From the NCBI RefSeq assembly GCF_026340095.1, contig NZ_JAPEPO010000001.1, positions 1,612,001 to 1,676,000 on the forward strand: DNA of 64,000 bases. Reading direction: 5' to 3'. Each line of letters starts with the position of its first letter. The stretch's first letter is position 1. The notes under the pieces are model-generated. The model did not search any database. It saw nothing but the letters and a program-made list of their open reading frames with translations, and was not told where the DNA came from. A program made the translations under genes and the position numbers. Source of the DNA: Streptomyces sp. NBC_01446 (GTDB taxonomy: Bacteria > Actinomycetota > Actinomycetes > Streptomycetales > Streptomycetaceae). This document shows, piece by piece, positions 34,761 through 46,732 of this stretch.

Positions 34761-35854
34761 GAGACGGCCTCGCACGCGGTACACGTGTAGGTACGTTCTG
34801 AGAGAGGCAGTGCGTGCTTGGCTCTTGCTCCGCACTGTGCGTACTCCATGGTGGTGTGCGCAGGGTGGACGAGATGCAGCTCACGGCCGTGCTTGGCCGC
34901 CATGTGGATCAACGCGTGTTTAGTTGCTCCGATGGCGGCATCAGCGGCCTTGCGGGCCATGGTGGACTTGGCGAGGAACTTCGGCTTGAAGTCCTCCACT
35001 GCGAGCCGATCGTGATCGCGGACTACTTGCTTGGCCCATTTGCGGCCGGTGTCCTCACGCTGCCGCGCCACCTTCTTGTGCAGCTTGGCCGTCTGCCGCT
35101 TTGCTTTCCGGTAGCCCTTCGATCCAGGCTGGCCACGCTTGGGCTTCCGCCGGGCCATCATCCACTGATAGCGGGTCAGCTTCCCGGCCGCGCTCTTTCC
35201 GTACTCACGGTGTGGCAGGTCATGGGTGTCACTGGTGGTGGTCGCGGTCTCTTTGACACCCCAGTCGATGCCAATGTCCCGCCCGGTAGCCGCCAGGGTT
35301 TCAGTGACCGTGGCGACGACGAACGAGGCGTACCAGTGGCCGAGGCTGTCGCGGTAGATCCGCACGGACGACGGAGGCCTCGGCAAATCCCGCGACCACA
35401 CCACCGTCAGGCCAATACCCCCAGCGACGTACAGACGGCCGCCCTTGATCCGGAATCCGCGTTGCGTGTAGTTCAGACTCGGGTCCGCCGTGTGCTTCTT
35501 CTTGCACTTCGGCATCCCCGCGCGCTGCCGGAGAGGCAGCCGGGCCTTGATGTCCCTCAATGCCTTGGCCCGAGACTTGGCGAAGTCGCGGATGATCTGC
35601 TGCTGCGGGACGCTACTGCCCTCGCGCAGCCACGCGTTCGCGCTGCGGGCCTCGGTCAGCATCTTGTCCAACCGGGCAGGTCCGCACTCCTCCCCGTCCC
35701 AGTGGGCCTTCTTCGATCGGGCGGCACACTCGTTCCAGATCCACCGGCACCGGTCCCACTCGCTGAGCAGAGCCGTCCGGGCGGTTGACGACACACGAAG
35801 CCGGTAGGTGTACCGGGCGCGACCAGCCCTCTCAGCCATCTGTAGTGTCGTCAT
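34700..35854 (-). CDS. tnpB: TnpB RNA-guided nuclease without tnpA, altered zinc ribbon
   Basis: 384 residues. RuvC residues are all present: Asp197 (IGIDWGVKE), Glu287 (LAVEDFKP) and Asp368 (PRDKNSA). The zinc ribbon has Cys341, Cys358 and Cys361, but the first cysteine is replaced by Tyr338 (EYAQCG). No Y1 transposase gene is adjacent; instead a ribbon-helix-helix gene diverges from it. Probably a non-autonomous or domesticated element whose nuclease may still act. The region between the divergent starts keeps ACTACAGTTG, also found between tnpB and tnpA at 8222. Confidence 0.9.
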   Translation of the reverse strand: MTTLQMAERAGRARYTYRLRVSSTARTALLSEWDRCRWIWNECAARSKKAHWDGEECGPARLDKMLTEARSANAWLREGSSVPQQQIIRDFAKSRAKALRDIKARLPLRQRAGMPKCKKKHTADPSLNYTQRGFRIKGGRLYVAGGIGLTVVWSRDLPRPPSSVRIYRDSLGHWYASFVVATVTETLAATGRDIGIDWGVKETATTTSDTHDLPHREYGKSAAGKLTRYQWMMARRKPKRGQPGSKGYRKAKRQTAKLHKKVARQREDTGRKWAKQVVRDHDRLAVEDFKPKFLAKSTMARKAADAAIGATKHALIHMAAKHGRELHLVHPAHTTMEYAQCGARAKHALPLSERTYTCTACEAVSPRDKNSARVMLVRAGLVPG

Positions 35855-35883
35855 GCCACCAAATTAACACTACAGTTGAAAAC

Positions 35884-36048
35884 ATGGTTCAGGATCACGA
35901 AGTACGCATCACACTCCGACTTCCCGAAGAACTCCACGCATGGCTGACCGCGCAGGCCAAGTCCGCCCGGCGGTCCCTCAACTCCGAGATCCTGCAGCGT
36001 CTTGAGGCCGACTGCCCCGGCACGCCCACAAGCGACGAATCGCCCTGA
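35884..36048 (+). CDS. Arc/MetJ-type ribbon-helix-helix DNA-binding protein
   Basis: 54 residues: strand EVRITLRLPEEL followed by two helices HAWLTAQAKSARRSLNSEIL and QRLE, the complete RHH fold. Divergent from tnpB with only 29 bases between start codons, so it is well placed to repress the shared promoter. Occupies the position where tnpA sits in the complete IS. A protein of this kind may control tnpB or be an adopted host gene; an antitoxin role is another possibility but no toxin is adjacent. Confidence 0.8.
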   Translation: MVQDHEVRITLRLPEELHAWLTAQAKSARRSLNSEILQRLEADCPGTPTSDESP

Positions 36049-36097
36049 CGTCTATCACACCCGCCCCGGATTTTCACGGCCCTCGAGGAGCAACTCC

Positions 36098-36556
36098 ATG
36101 GATGCGGCGCTGATAGCCGTGCTCGGCACCCTGCTCGGTTCCGTCGTCACCCACTTCTTCCAGGCGCGGTCCACGGAGCGGGTCGCCGGGTTCGCCCGTG
36201 CCGAGCAGCTGCGTCAGGAGCGGATCTCCAGTTACAGCGCGTTCGCCGGGGCCTTGTTCGACTACCGGCGCAGTCAGAACGACCGGTGGTTCCGGGCGCA
36301 GGAGGTGCCGGGTTCCTCGCAGGCGGAGGAGGCCCGCTTCGCGTCGTACGAGGCGCGGATCAGCGCGCGGCAGGCGCTGGCGCGGCTCCAGTTGGTGTGC
36401 GACCGGTCGGACACCCGTCAACTGGCGGAGTCTGCGTTCGAGTTGGCGAACTGTCTGCACGAGTCGGTGGACGAGGAGGACCGGGACCGGCGGTCGCGGC
36501 GGTGCAAGGACGTCCTGACGAGGTTCATCGAGTCGGCCGCCCCGAGCGTGCGCTGA
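36098..36556 (+). CDS. Hypothetical protein with N-terminal membrane helix
   Basis: 152 residues. One N-terminal helix (MDAALIAVLGTLLGSVVTHF), then a charged, helical, probably coiled region (ERVAGFARAEQLRQERISSY) and another rich in Arg and Glu. The pattern matches many small uncharacterised Streptomyces membrane proteins. GAGGAG precedes the ATG at 36098. Function unknown. Confidence 0.75.
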   Translation: MDAALIAVLGTLLGSVVTHFFQARSTERVAGFARAEQLRQERISSYSAFAGALFDYRRSQNDRWFRAQEVPGSSQAEEARFASYEARISARQALARLQLVCDRSDTRQLAESAFELANCLHESVDEEDRDRRSRRCKDVLTRFIESAAPSVR

Positions 36557-36612
36557 CCCTGAGTCCGACGCCGCGATGAGCGATCACCGGCCTCGGTGGG
36601 CAACACCTCTGC

Positions 36613-37146
36613 ATGACAGACAGGCCGCTGCTCCTCCTCGACGTCGACGGGCCCCTCAACCCGTACGCCGCCCGCCTCCCCCGCCTGCGCGGATACGCCG
36701 CGCACCGCTTCCACCCGGCGAGCTGGCTCGCGCGCCAGACCCCCGGCTCCCGCCGCCACCGCCGCGGATTGCGGGTCGTGCTCAACCCGTCCCACGGCCG
36801 GCGCCTGGTCGGCCTGCCCTTCGAACTGGCCTGGGCGACCACGTGGATGCACGAGGCGAACGCGATGGTCGGCCCGGCGATCGGACTGCCCGCCGCGCTG
36901 CCCGTGATCGAGTGGCCCGAGCTGTTCGCCCGGGACCCTGACGGCCTCTACTGGAAGACGCGCCCCCTGCTCGACTGGGCGGCCGGGCGGCCCTTCGCCT
37001 GGGTCGACGACATGATCACGGACCTGGACTCCCGCCATGTGACCGCGCACCACGACGCCCCGGCTCTGCTCCTGCGCATCCACCCGCGCCACGGGCTGCG
37101 CGAGAGGGACTTCACGACGCTGACGCGATGGGCCGAGGCGTTGTGA
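36613..37146 (+). CDS. HAD-like hypothetical protein
   Basis: 177 residues. N-terminal LLLLDVDGPLNPYAARLP contains the DxDG start of the HAD fold; VLNPSHGRRLVGLPFELAWA and later FAWVDDMITDLD give the remaining HAD motifs (the latter acidic). Common in Streptomyces and of unknown substrate; probably a hydrolase or pseudo-hydrolase. Convergent with the SWIM protein gene. Confidence 0.75.
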   Translation: MTDRPLLLLDVDGPLNPYAARLPRLRGYAAHRFHPASWLARQTPGSRRHRRGLRVVLNPSHGRRLVGLPFELAWATTWMHEANAMVGPAIGLPAALPVIEWPELFARDPDGLYWKTRPLLDWAAGRPFAWVDDMITDLDSRHVTAHHDAPALLLRIHPRHGLRERDFTTLTRWAEAL

Positions 37147-37179
37147 AGCGACGTAACCGGCCGCCGTCGGCGCGGCCCG

Positions 37180-38453
37180 TCACCGGCCGAGCAGTGCCGT
37201 GAGCGCGCCCACCGGGTCCGTGTCGGGGGTGCCTCTCGGCCACCAGTCCTCGCGGCCGGGGTCCGACTCGTAGCCGTACCAGAGGCCTTCGCGGCCGAGG
37301 CGGAGCTGGAGGTTGTCGGTCGAGAGCCTGTTGCGATGGGGGCGGAAGTGGGGGAAGTCCGCGGCGATGAGGGCCGGGCGGGCGCGGTCGAAGGGGCCGG
37401 CCGGCGGGTCCCACTCCCCTTCGAGGACATCCAGGCCCGCGAGTCCGCCCTGGCGCCAGGCGGCGACGGCTCGGGCCAGGTCGGTGGCCGTGCGTCCGGT
37501 GCCCTGGGCGAGGGACTTGTACAGCGCGCGCGTGGACGCCGCGAGGCCGGAGCCGGGGTGGGCGGCGGCGAGCCGGACCGCGTCCTGCCAGGGCGTGAGT
37601 CCGGCGATCGGGTCGATGCCCCGGGTGAGGAACGTGTGGGCGCGGGCCGCCGCCTCCGTGGCGAGGAGGTCGAGGGCGAGCGGGTCGGGGGCGCCGGACG
37701 CGTGCGGGTAGACGGGCGGGCGGCCCGGGTGCGCGGGGACCGGGAACGGCGGGGGCAGGCGCGGCAGGGTGCGGGGGTCGAGGGCTTCGCGGGCCGCGAC
37801 CGAGGGCAGTGCGGGGGCCGTGGCGGAGCGCTCGTCGGCGGCCCGCGCCGCGTTGCGCCGGGTGAGGTCGGCGAGGAGCTCCTGTTCGCCGCGGCCGCGC
37901 AGCAGGAAGAGGACGAACGGGTCCTCGTCGAGCAGTCGTGCCGTCTGGTAGCAGAGCGCGGCCGCGTGCTTGCAGGGGTGACCGTCGTCCGGGCAGGAGC
38001 AGTCGGGGATCAGGTCGCCGGCGGCGGGCAGGAGGTCGGCGACGGCGGCCAGAGCGTGCGGCACGTCCTTGTCGAGGAGCGCGGCCATGTGGTCGGGGCG
38101 GGCGGCCGCCGTGTCGAGGATGCGCTCCCAGTCGTCGTCGTGGAGGGTGCGCAGACGGATCTCCGTGCGGTACGGCCGGGGGCGTGAGCCGTGGACGTAG
38201 GCCATGACGCGGCCGGGGGTCGCGGTGATGGCGTCGACGTGTCCTCGGTCGGCGTAGGCGCGGCCGCGGGTGAGGCGGGCCGTGTCCAGCGCCGTGTCCA
38301 CGAGTGCGTCCACCCACGCGTTCCCCCACCAGGTCAGCGCGAAGTCGTCGGCCGTGCGGGTGCGGGGCGGCAGGGGCGGGAAGGTGCGGCGGCGGTCGTC
38401 GACACGGGCGCGGGCCTGGGCGTGCGCGCCGGCGCGGCCCGGCGTGTGGGGGG

Positions 38454-38457
<4 letters not shown>
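37180..38457 (-). CDS. SWIM zinc-finger protein
   Basis: 425 residues. An N-terminal domain with FALTWWGNAWVDALVD and GRAYADRGHV is typical of bacterial SWIM proteins. The zinc finger is CSCPDDGHPCKHAAAL (CxC...CxH). The C-terminal half is Ala/Arg-rich. Its ATG overlaps the helicase stop (ATGA), so it is translated together with the SNF2 protein, as is usual for this pair. Probably a nucleic-acid-binding partner of the helicase in repair or chromatin processes. Confidence 0.88.
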
Positions 38458-41315
<2,858 letters not shown>

Positions 41316-41537
41316 GGCCGGGCTCCTTTCCCTGGTCGGCAGGCATGGGTACGCCCTGGTTGGCGGGGCGTGCGTCGCCCTCGTCCGGCGGGACCGGCGA
41401 CGTCTACGACCTTACGGGCGGGGTCTGACAATCAAGGCCGGGCGTCCGTCCCGCACCGCGTGTACGGTTCGAACGACGGCCCGTGCAAGATCGCCGGGCC
41501 CGACCGACGCCAGCCTCGGAGAGAACAGGACAGTCGC

Positions 41538-42131
41538 ATGGGTGACCTGCTGCTGGTCCGGCACGGCGAGACCGAGTGGGCCCTGTCCGGGCAGCACACG
41601 AGCTGGACCGACATCCCGCTGACGGAGAACGGCCGCGAGCAGGCCCGCAAGCTCGCCCCGCTCGTCGGCAGCTATCACGTCGGTGCCGTCTTCTCGAGCC
41701 CGATGGTGCGGGCGCACGAGACCGCGAAGCTCGCGGGTCTCGGGAACGTGCGGGTCGACGCCGACCTGTGCGAGTGGGACTACGGCGCCTACGAGGGCGT
41801 CACGACGCTCGAGATCCAGCGCACCCGGCCCAACTGGTTCCTCTTCACGGACGGGGTCGCGCCAGGACCTCCCGAGCACCCCGGTGAGAGCCCCGAAGAG
41901 GTGGGGGCGCGGGCCGACCGCATGATCGCGAAGGTCGACGCCGCGCTCTCGGAGAACGAGGGCAGCGTCGTCCTCGTCGGCCACGGCCACTTCCTGCGGG
42001 TCCTCACGGCGCGCAGGCTCGGCCTGACCCCGGCGGACGGGGCGCACTTCCTGCTGGCGACGGGCACGGTCAGCAGGCTGAGCACGGAGCACGGCCGGCC
42101 GGTTGTCGCCGGGTGGAACCTGCGGCCCTGA
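41538..42131 (+). CDS. Histidine phosphatase (phosphoglycerate-mutase-like)
   Basis: 197 residues. Catalytic LLLVRHGETEWALSGQHTSW (RHG), TDIPLTENGREQARKL, FSSPMVRAHETAKLAG, ADLCEWDYGAYEG and the second histidine VVLVGHGHFLRVLTARRLG. These give a cytoplasmic phosphatase or mutase of the SixA/PhoE/PGM group. Substrate not predictable. The true start is the ATG at 41538 after GGAGAGAACAGG, not any upstream in-frame codon. Confidence 0.9.
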   Translation: MGDLLLVRHGETEWALSGQHTSWTDIPLTENGREQARKLAPLVGSYHVGAVFSSPMVRAHETAKLAGLGNVRVDADLCEWDYGAYEGVTTLEIQRTRPNWFLFTDGVAPGPPEHPGESPEEVGARADRMIAKVDAALSENEGSVVLVGHGHFLRVLTARRLGLTPADGAHFLLATGTVSRLSTEHGRPVVAGWNLRP

Positions 42132-42226
42132 TACGTCATCGGACCCGGCCGTTGTCAGACCCGTGCTGCACCATCGGAACGTACGGAGCATCTGCCGGCC
42201 GAGGGACGGAATCAGGGGGTGGCGCC

Positions 42227-42865
42227 ATGACCAGGCCGCTGTCCGCCGCGCAGCGGCGCATCGTCGACGAGGCCGACCCGGTCACCGGGCGGCTGAAGGG
42301 CGGTGACGCCCAGCTCGCGCGCCTCGTCCTGATGAAGCTCGCGTTCCGGCACCCGCGACCTCCCCACGACCACTTCCTGACACCGGCCGGGCACCGGATA
42401 CGGGAGGCGGGGGACGAACCGGAGCGCGCCGAGCAGCCCCCGCCGCCGGAGCCTTCGGGCGGGGGCCCGTTCGCGGCGCGGGTGGGCGGAGAGGCGCCGG
42501 TGCCGGGCGGTCCTGCGCGGGCGCGCGAGGTGCGCAGTGCCTGGCAGGGGCTCGTGGAGATGCGCCGGATGACCAATCCGGGCGGCGTCACCGACCGCCC
42601 GTGCGCCTGGGAGCGCGCGCATCTGGTGCAGGCCGCCGCCCTCGCCCTGGAGGCGGCGGGCTGCCGTCCGGCGGAGGGTGACACCGGGGACGGCTACCGT
42701 GTCGGCGGCACACCACAGCCGGAGGCCGTGGCCGTACGGGGGCGCGGGCCGGACGGAATCGCGGGCTGCGCCGCCGCGTTGGAGCGGGCAGGGTGGCAGG
42801 TCAGCGAGCACGCGGAACCCCGCACCGGGGGCCGGTACTTGCTGGCGTCACCGAGAAGATCATGA
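42227..42865 (+). CDS. Hypothetical protein
   Basis: 212 residues, no recognised family. Begins MTRPLSAAQRRIVDEADPVT and has a low-complexity central Pro/Gly/Glu-rich stretch. It ends with AGWQVSEHAEPRTGGRYLLA, which resembles small Streptomyces DNA-associated or stress proteins only vaguely. Start at the ATG (42227) after GGGGGTGG. Neighbours give no functional hint. Confidence 0.6.
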   Translation: MTRPLSAAQRRIVDEADPVTGRLKGGDAQLARLVLMKLAFRHPRPPHDHFLTPAGHRIREAGDEPERAEQPPPPEPSGGGPFAARVGGEAPVPGGPARAREVRSAWQGLVEMRRMTNPGGVTDRPCAWERAHLVQAAALALEAAGCRPAEGDTGDGYRVGGTPQPEAVAVRGRGPDGIAGCAAALERAGWQVSEHAEPRTGGRYLLASPRRS

Positions 42866-42926
42866 CGATCGAGCATCAGCCGCAGTAGCCGAAGCAGCAG
42901 ATCTGGTAGCCGTCGAAGGGGACATC

Positions 42927-43349
42927 GTGACCGAGCCGTTCACCGTGCGCATTCAAGTGCGCGGGTACGAGACCGACTCGCAGGGGCACCTCAATCAGAG
43001 CGTGTATCTGCAGTACGCGGAGCACGCGCGATGGGTGCTGCTCCAGCACGGCGGGATCCGGCAGGCCGACCTGCTGGCGAAGGGGGTCGGCCCGGTCGCC
43101 CTGGAGACGACCATCCGCTACCGCCGGGAGCTGCGCGCGGGCGACGAGGTGGACGTGAGCTGCGCGTTCGTGTGGACGGAGGGCAAGACGTTCCGGATCG
43201 AGCAGTCGATACGCAAGACCGACGGCACGCTCGCGGCGGAACTGACGAGTGCGGGCGGCCTGATGGACCTCAAGGAGCGCAAGCTCGTGGCGGATCCGCG
43301 CGAGTACTTCCGGGCACTCGCGTCGGATCCACGCGCCTTCGGCCTCTGA
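42927..43349 (+). CDS. Acyl-CoA thioesterase (hotdog, 4HBT/YbgC type)
   Basis: 140 residues. The single hotdog domain has VRIQVRGYETDSQGHLNQSV, YLQYAEHARWVLLQHGG and RYRRELRAGDEVDV. The Asp-x-x-(x)-Gly-His stretch and Tyr/Glu in the long helix (YLQYAEHAR) mark the 4HBT active site. Probably hydrolyses small acyl-CoAs. The GTG at 42927 follows GAAGGGG and is the natural start. Confidence 0.85.
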   Translation: MTEPFTVRIQVRGYETDSQGHLNQSVYLQYAEHARWVLLQHGGIRQADLLAKGVGPVALETTIRYRRELRAGDEVDVSCAFVWTEGKTFRIEQSIRKTDGTLAAELTSAGGLMDLKERKLVADPREYFRALASDPRAFGL

Positions 43350-43377
43350 TTCCCGACGGCCCTGGACGAACGCCGCC

Positions 43378-44232
43378 CTAGACGAACGCCCCTTTGTGCT
43401 CTTCGGCCCACATGGCGAAGGTCCGGGGCGGGCGTCCGAGGATCCGTTCGACGTCGTCCGTGACGATCGCGTTGTGACCGGCGCGGACGTACGCGAACCC
43501 TTCGAGGACACTGTCCACGGACTCCTCGGCGATGCCCGCGGCAAGCACGTACTCACGGGCGGATTCCAGGGGCACCTCGACGGTCTCGACGGGGCGCCCG
43601 ACCGCCGCGGCGACGGCGGCCGCCTGGTCGGGCACGGTGAGGAGTTCGGGCCCGGTGAGGGTGTAGACGCGGCCGTTGTGCCCGTCGGCGAGAAGGGTCT
43701 CCACGGCCGCTTCGGCGATGTCGCGCGGGTCGATCACGCCCTGGGCGCCGTCCCCGAACTGGTTGGGGACGGGCCGCCCCGCGCGGATCTCCGGCGCCGA
43801 CCACAGGAAGTTCGACGCGAACGTGGTGGGACGCAGCACGGTCCACTCCAAGTCGCCCGCCCGGAGCGCCTCTTCACCCGGGACGTGCCACATGCCGAAG
43901 CCTCCGGCGCCCGGCTCGCCCGTGCCGATCGCCGAGAGCTTCACGACCCTGCGCACGCCGGCCGCCCGCGCCGCGTCCAGCAGGGCTTTGTCCTGCGCGC
44001 CGGGCCCGGATCCCGAGCCGGGCAGGGTCACCATGAAGACGGCCGTCGCGCCGGCCACCGCCGTGTCGAGGGTCCCCGGGTCGTCGAGGTCCCCGCGGAC
44101 GACCTCGGTGGCGGGTCCGAAGGCGGCGCGGGCCGGATCACGGGTCAGGGCGCGGTGCGGGACGCCGCGCGCGGCGAGGAGACGGGTCACTTCACTGCCG
44201 ATGGTGCCGGTGGCACCGGTGATGAGGATCAT
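43378..44232 (-). CDS. NmrA-type NAD(P)-binding protein
   Basis: 284 residues. MILITGATGTIGSEVTRLLA (GxxGxxG), then VVRGDLDDPGTL and VVKLSAIG. Related to NmrA/QOR-type reductases and regulators that bind NAD(P). It lacks an evident YxxxK, so it may sense redox state rather than catalyse. Divergent from an AraC-family gene that may control it. Confidence 0.87.
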   Translation of the reverse strand: MILITGATGTIGSEVTRLLAARGVPHRALTRDPARAAFGPATEVVRGDLDDPGTLDTAVAGATAVFMVTLPGSGSGPGAQDKALLDAARAAGVRRVVKLSAIGTGEPGAGGFGMWHVPGEEALRAGDLEWTVLRPTTFASNFLWSAPEIRAGRPVPNQFGDGAQGVIDPRDIAEAAVETLLADGHNGRVYTLTGPELLTVPDQAAAVAAAVGRPVETVEVPLESAREYVLAAGIAEESVDSVLEGFAYVRAGHNAIVTDDVERILGRPPRTFAMWAEEHKGAFV

Positions 44233-44334
44233 GGCTTCAACGCTGCCGGTCAACAGGCCGCCACAGCTAGGAAATTCCGGCACAGTCGGCGGCCTCCGGA
44301 CGGCAGACCCCCCGGTTAACGTGGAGGGGTGACC

Positions 44335-45258
44335 ATGCTGCGGGACAGAACAGCTGAACAGGCGGGGACGCCGGACCACACCGGCACCTCCCGGCACACC
44401 GGCGCCCCCGGGCACTACAGCACCCCCGGACGCTACGGCACCCCTGTCGCGCCGCCCGAGGCGCTGCGGCCCTGGATCACCGAGATCGACTCGATCAACT
44501 CCGTCGGCTCCCCGGACTTCGGTCGGGCGGAAACCGGGGCGATCACCCACGTCCCGGACGCGGCGACGCGGCTCGTGTTCCGTGTGCTGCCGGACGGCGG
44601 CACCGACGTGGTCGCCATCGGGCCGCGCACCAAGGCGTCGTACTACGAGGAAAAACGGCTCCCGATGTGTCTGCAGCTGCGGTTCCGGCCCGGGGCCGCG
44701 CGCCCTCTGCTCGGGGTGTCCGTACGCGAACTCGTGGGCCGTGCCGAGCCGTTGGAGTCACTGCCGGGCGAGGCGGGCCGGCGGCTCGCGCGCGGGCTCG
44801 CCGCCCTCGGGCCCGCCCCGGACCCGGACGCCGTGCTCGCGCGCATGGCGGAGCTGCTGCCTGACGACCTCACGCCCCGCGACCGGGATGAGCGTGCCCG
44901 CGATGGCCTGGTGCGGGCGGCGGTCGAGGCGCTGTCGACGGCCCCGGGGCGCGACCGGCCGGGGACGGTCGCGGAGGTGGCCCGGCAACTCGCTGTGAGT
45001 GAGCGCCAGTTGCGCAATCTCTTCGGGGATGACGTCGGCCTGTCCCCCAAGCATTTCGCTCGGATCGACCGGGTGCGCCAGGTGCTCGCCGGGGCGGGCG
45101 CCGAGGGGAGCCCGCGGTGGGCGGGGCTCGCGCACGCCACCGGTTACTACGACCAGTCGCACATGACGGCGGAGTTCCACGCGCTGTTCGGCGTACCGCC
45201 GACGGCGTTCGTCTCGGGACGCCTCCCGGCCACGCGCCCCTGCGGCCCGGGCCACTGA
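44335..45258 (+). CDS. AraC-family regulator
   Basis: 307 residues. A short Thr/Gly/His-rich leader, a DUF6597-like ligand domain (LRPWITEIDSINSV, AIGPRTKASYYEEKRL, CLQLRFRPGAARPLLGVSVR) and two HTH motifs (TVAEVARQLAVSERQLRNLF and AGLAHATGYYDQSHMTAEFH). The ATG at 44335 is preferred to the GTG at 44329, because GGAGGGG overlaps the GTG but is correctly spaced for the ATG. Probably regulates the divergent NmrA gene. Confidence 0.85.
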   Translation: MLRDRTAEQAGTPDHTGTSRHTGAPGHYSTPGRYGTPVAPPEALRPWITEIDSINSVGSPDFGRAETGAITHVPDAATRLVFRVLPDGGTDVVAIGPRTKASYYEEKRLPMCLQLRFRPGAARPLLGVSVRELVGRAEPLESLPGEAGRRLARGLAALGPAPDPDAVLARMAELLPDDLTPRDRDERARDGLVRAAVEALSTAPGRDRPGTVAEVARQLAVSERQLRNLFGDDVGLSPKHFARIDRVRQVLAGAGAEGSPRWAGLAHATGYYDQSHMTAEFHALFGVPPTAFVSGRLPATRPCGPGH

Positions 45259-45368
45259 CTCCACCCGGCGCCTCACGCTCTCCCCGCCACACATGAAACC
45301 GCTGTTCACGTGCAGGAACACCTGCACAGAGCGGCACCCCCTGCCCCGGGCCCCCAACTCCCCTCCGC

Positions 45369-45414
45369 TTGACGGGTATACGTCACCCGCAATCTCTGGT
45401 AGGAAACCTTCCTA
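45369..45414 (+). promoter_or_regulatory. Chitosanase promoter and CsnR-like operator
   Basis: TTGACG (45369-45374) is a plausible -35. The palindrome AGGAA-ACC-TTCCT (45401-45413, extended to TAGGAA/TTCCTA) lies near the expected start point. Streptomyces chitosanase genes are known to be repressed by the ROK-family CsnR at such a box; the match here is inferred. Confidence 0.6.
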
Positions 45415-45454
45415 ACGGTTCGCGGAAGAACGAGCTCCCCCCCATGGAGGTCCC

Positions 45455-46279
45455 GTGCACACCCCCCACATACGCACGTCGCGTCGCACCCTGCTCGCCC
45501 TGATCGGCGCCTCGGTCATCGCGGCCCCGCTCCTCACGACCCAGCTCGCGACGGCCACGCCCGTCTCCGCGAGCGGGCTCGACGACCCGGCGAAGAAGGA
45601 GATCGCCATGAAGCTGGTGTCGAGCGCGGAGAACTCCTCGCTCGACTGGAAGGCCCAGTACGGCTACATCGAGGACATCGGCGACGGCCGCGGCTACACC
45701 GCCGGGATCATCGGCTTCTGTTCCGGCACCGGCGACATGCTCGACCTCGTGGAGCTCTACACCCAGCGCAAGCCGGGCAACGTCCTGGCGAAGTACCTGC
45801 CCGCCCTGCGCGAGGTGGACGGCACCGACTCGCACGACGGCCTCGACCCCGACTACCCGCGCGACTGGGAGAAGGCGGCCGAGGACTCCGCGTTCCAGCA
45901 GGCCCAGAACGACGAGCGCGACCGCGTGTACTTCAACCCGGCGGTCTCACAGGGCAAGGCGGACGGCATCGGCACGCTGGGGCAGTTCGCGTACTACGAC
46001 GCCATCGTGATGCACGGCGACGGCGATGACGCGACGAGCTTCCGCAACATCCGCAAGCGCGCTCTCGCCCAGGCCCAGCCGCCGGCGCAGGGCGGCGACG
46101 AGGGCGCGTACCTGAACGCATTCCTCGACGCTCGGGTGTGGGCCATGAAGCAGGAGGAGGCCCACAGCGACACGAGCCGCGTCGACACCGCGCAGCGCGT
46201 CTTCCTCGAGAACGGCAATCTGAACCTGGACCCGCCGCTCGACTGGAAGGTGTACGGGGACAGCTACCACATCGGCTGA
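45455..46279 (+). CDS. csn: GH46 chitosanase
   Basis: 274 residues. Tat-type signal (RTSRRTLLALIGASVIAAPL). The mature enzyme shares the GH46 signature MKLVSSAENSSLDWKAQYGY, IEDIGDGRGYTAGIIGF, with the Glu of SSAEN as general acid and the Asp of EDIGDGRGYT as base, matching Glu22/Asp40 of the N174 enzyme. Secreted; cleaves chitosan. A CsnR-like box lies upstream. Full length. Confidence 0.96.
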   Translation: MHTPHIRTSRRTLLALIGASVIAAPLLTTQLATATPVSASGLDDPAKKEIAMKLVSSAENSSLDWKAQYGYIEDIGDGRGYTAGIIGFCSGTGDMLDLVELYTQRKPGNVLAKYLPALREVDGTDSHDGLDPDYPRDWEKAAEDSAFQQAQNDERDRVYFNPAVSQGKADGIGTLGQFAYYDAIVMHGDGDDATSFRNIRKRALAQAQPPAQGGDEGAYLNAFLDARVWAMKQEEAHSDTSRVDTAQRVFLENGNLNLDPPLDWKVYGDSYHIG

Positions 46280-46419
46280 CAACTCCCGTTGCCGAGCGGC
46301 GTGTTCGGCACCTGACAGGCCGGGCGCGCCGCTTTCGTGTACGCCGAACAGTCACCCGCACGACGCAGTACCCGCCACGGACAGCGGAAGGACACGCGGC
46401 GAGAGGCCCTGGCGCCGGC

Positions 46420-46578
46420 CGTGCTCCCCGGCGTGGCGCCGACCGCGCGGCGGAACACGTCGATGAACGCGCTGGTGGAGGACCAGCCACAGCGGTGCGC
46501 GACCGCGATGACCGGCTCGCCCTCCGCCAGCATCCGCAGCGCGTGGTAGAGGCGGAGCTGGGTGCGCCACTGAGGACC
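46420..46578 (-). pseudogene. AraC-family regulator, C-terminal HTH remnant
   Basis: Minus strand reads GPQWRTQLRLYHALRMLAEG, EPVIAVAHRCGWSSTSAFID, VFRRAVGATPGS, the second AraC HTH. No start or N-terminal domain remains and the frame runs into unrelated sequence. Faces a broken MFS gene, an arrangement common for regulator and efflux pump. Confidence 0.75.
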
Positions 46579-46732
46579 GTGGGCGTGTCCAGGCCGAGCG
46601 CGGCACTTTATCGGAAGCGCGCCACGGCGGCCCGAACGGACGATGGGCGGGCGTCGGATGCACGGCTACAACGTCATCAACGCGGCCTTCCCGGTGATCC
46701 GTTCCGACGGCACCGCGCTGTGGGAGGACGGC

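Noticed and set aside
35884..36048. RHH protein as an antitoxin
   Set aside because: No toxin gene follows; the next gene is an unrelated membrane protein 50 bases away. A regulator of tnpB is the simpler reading.
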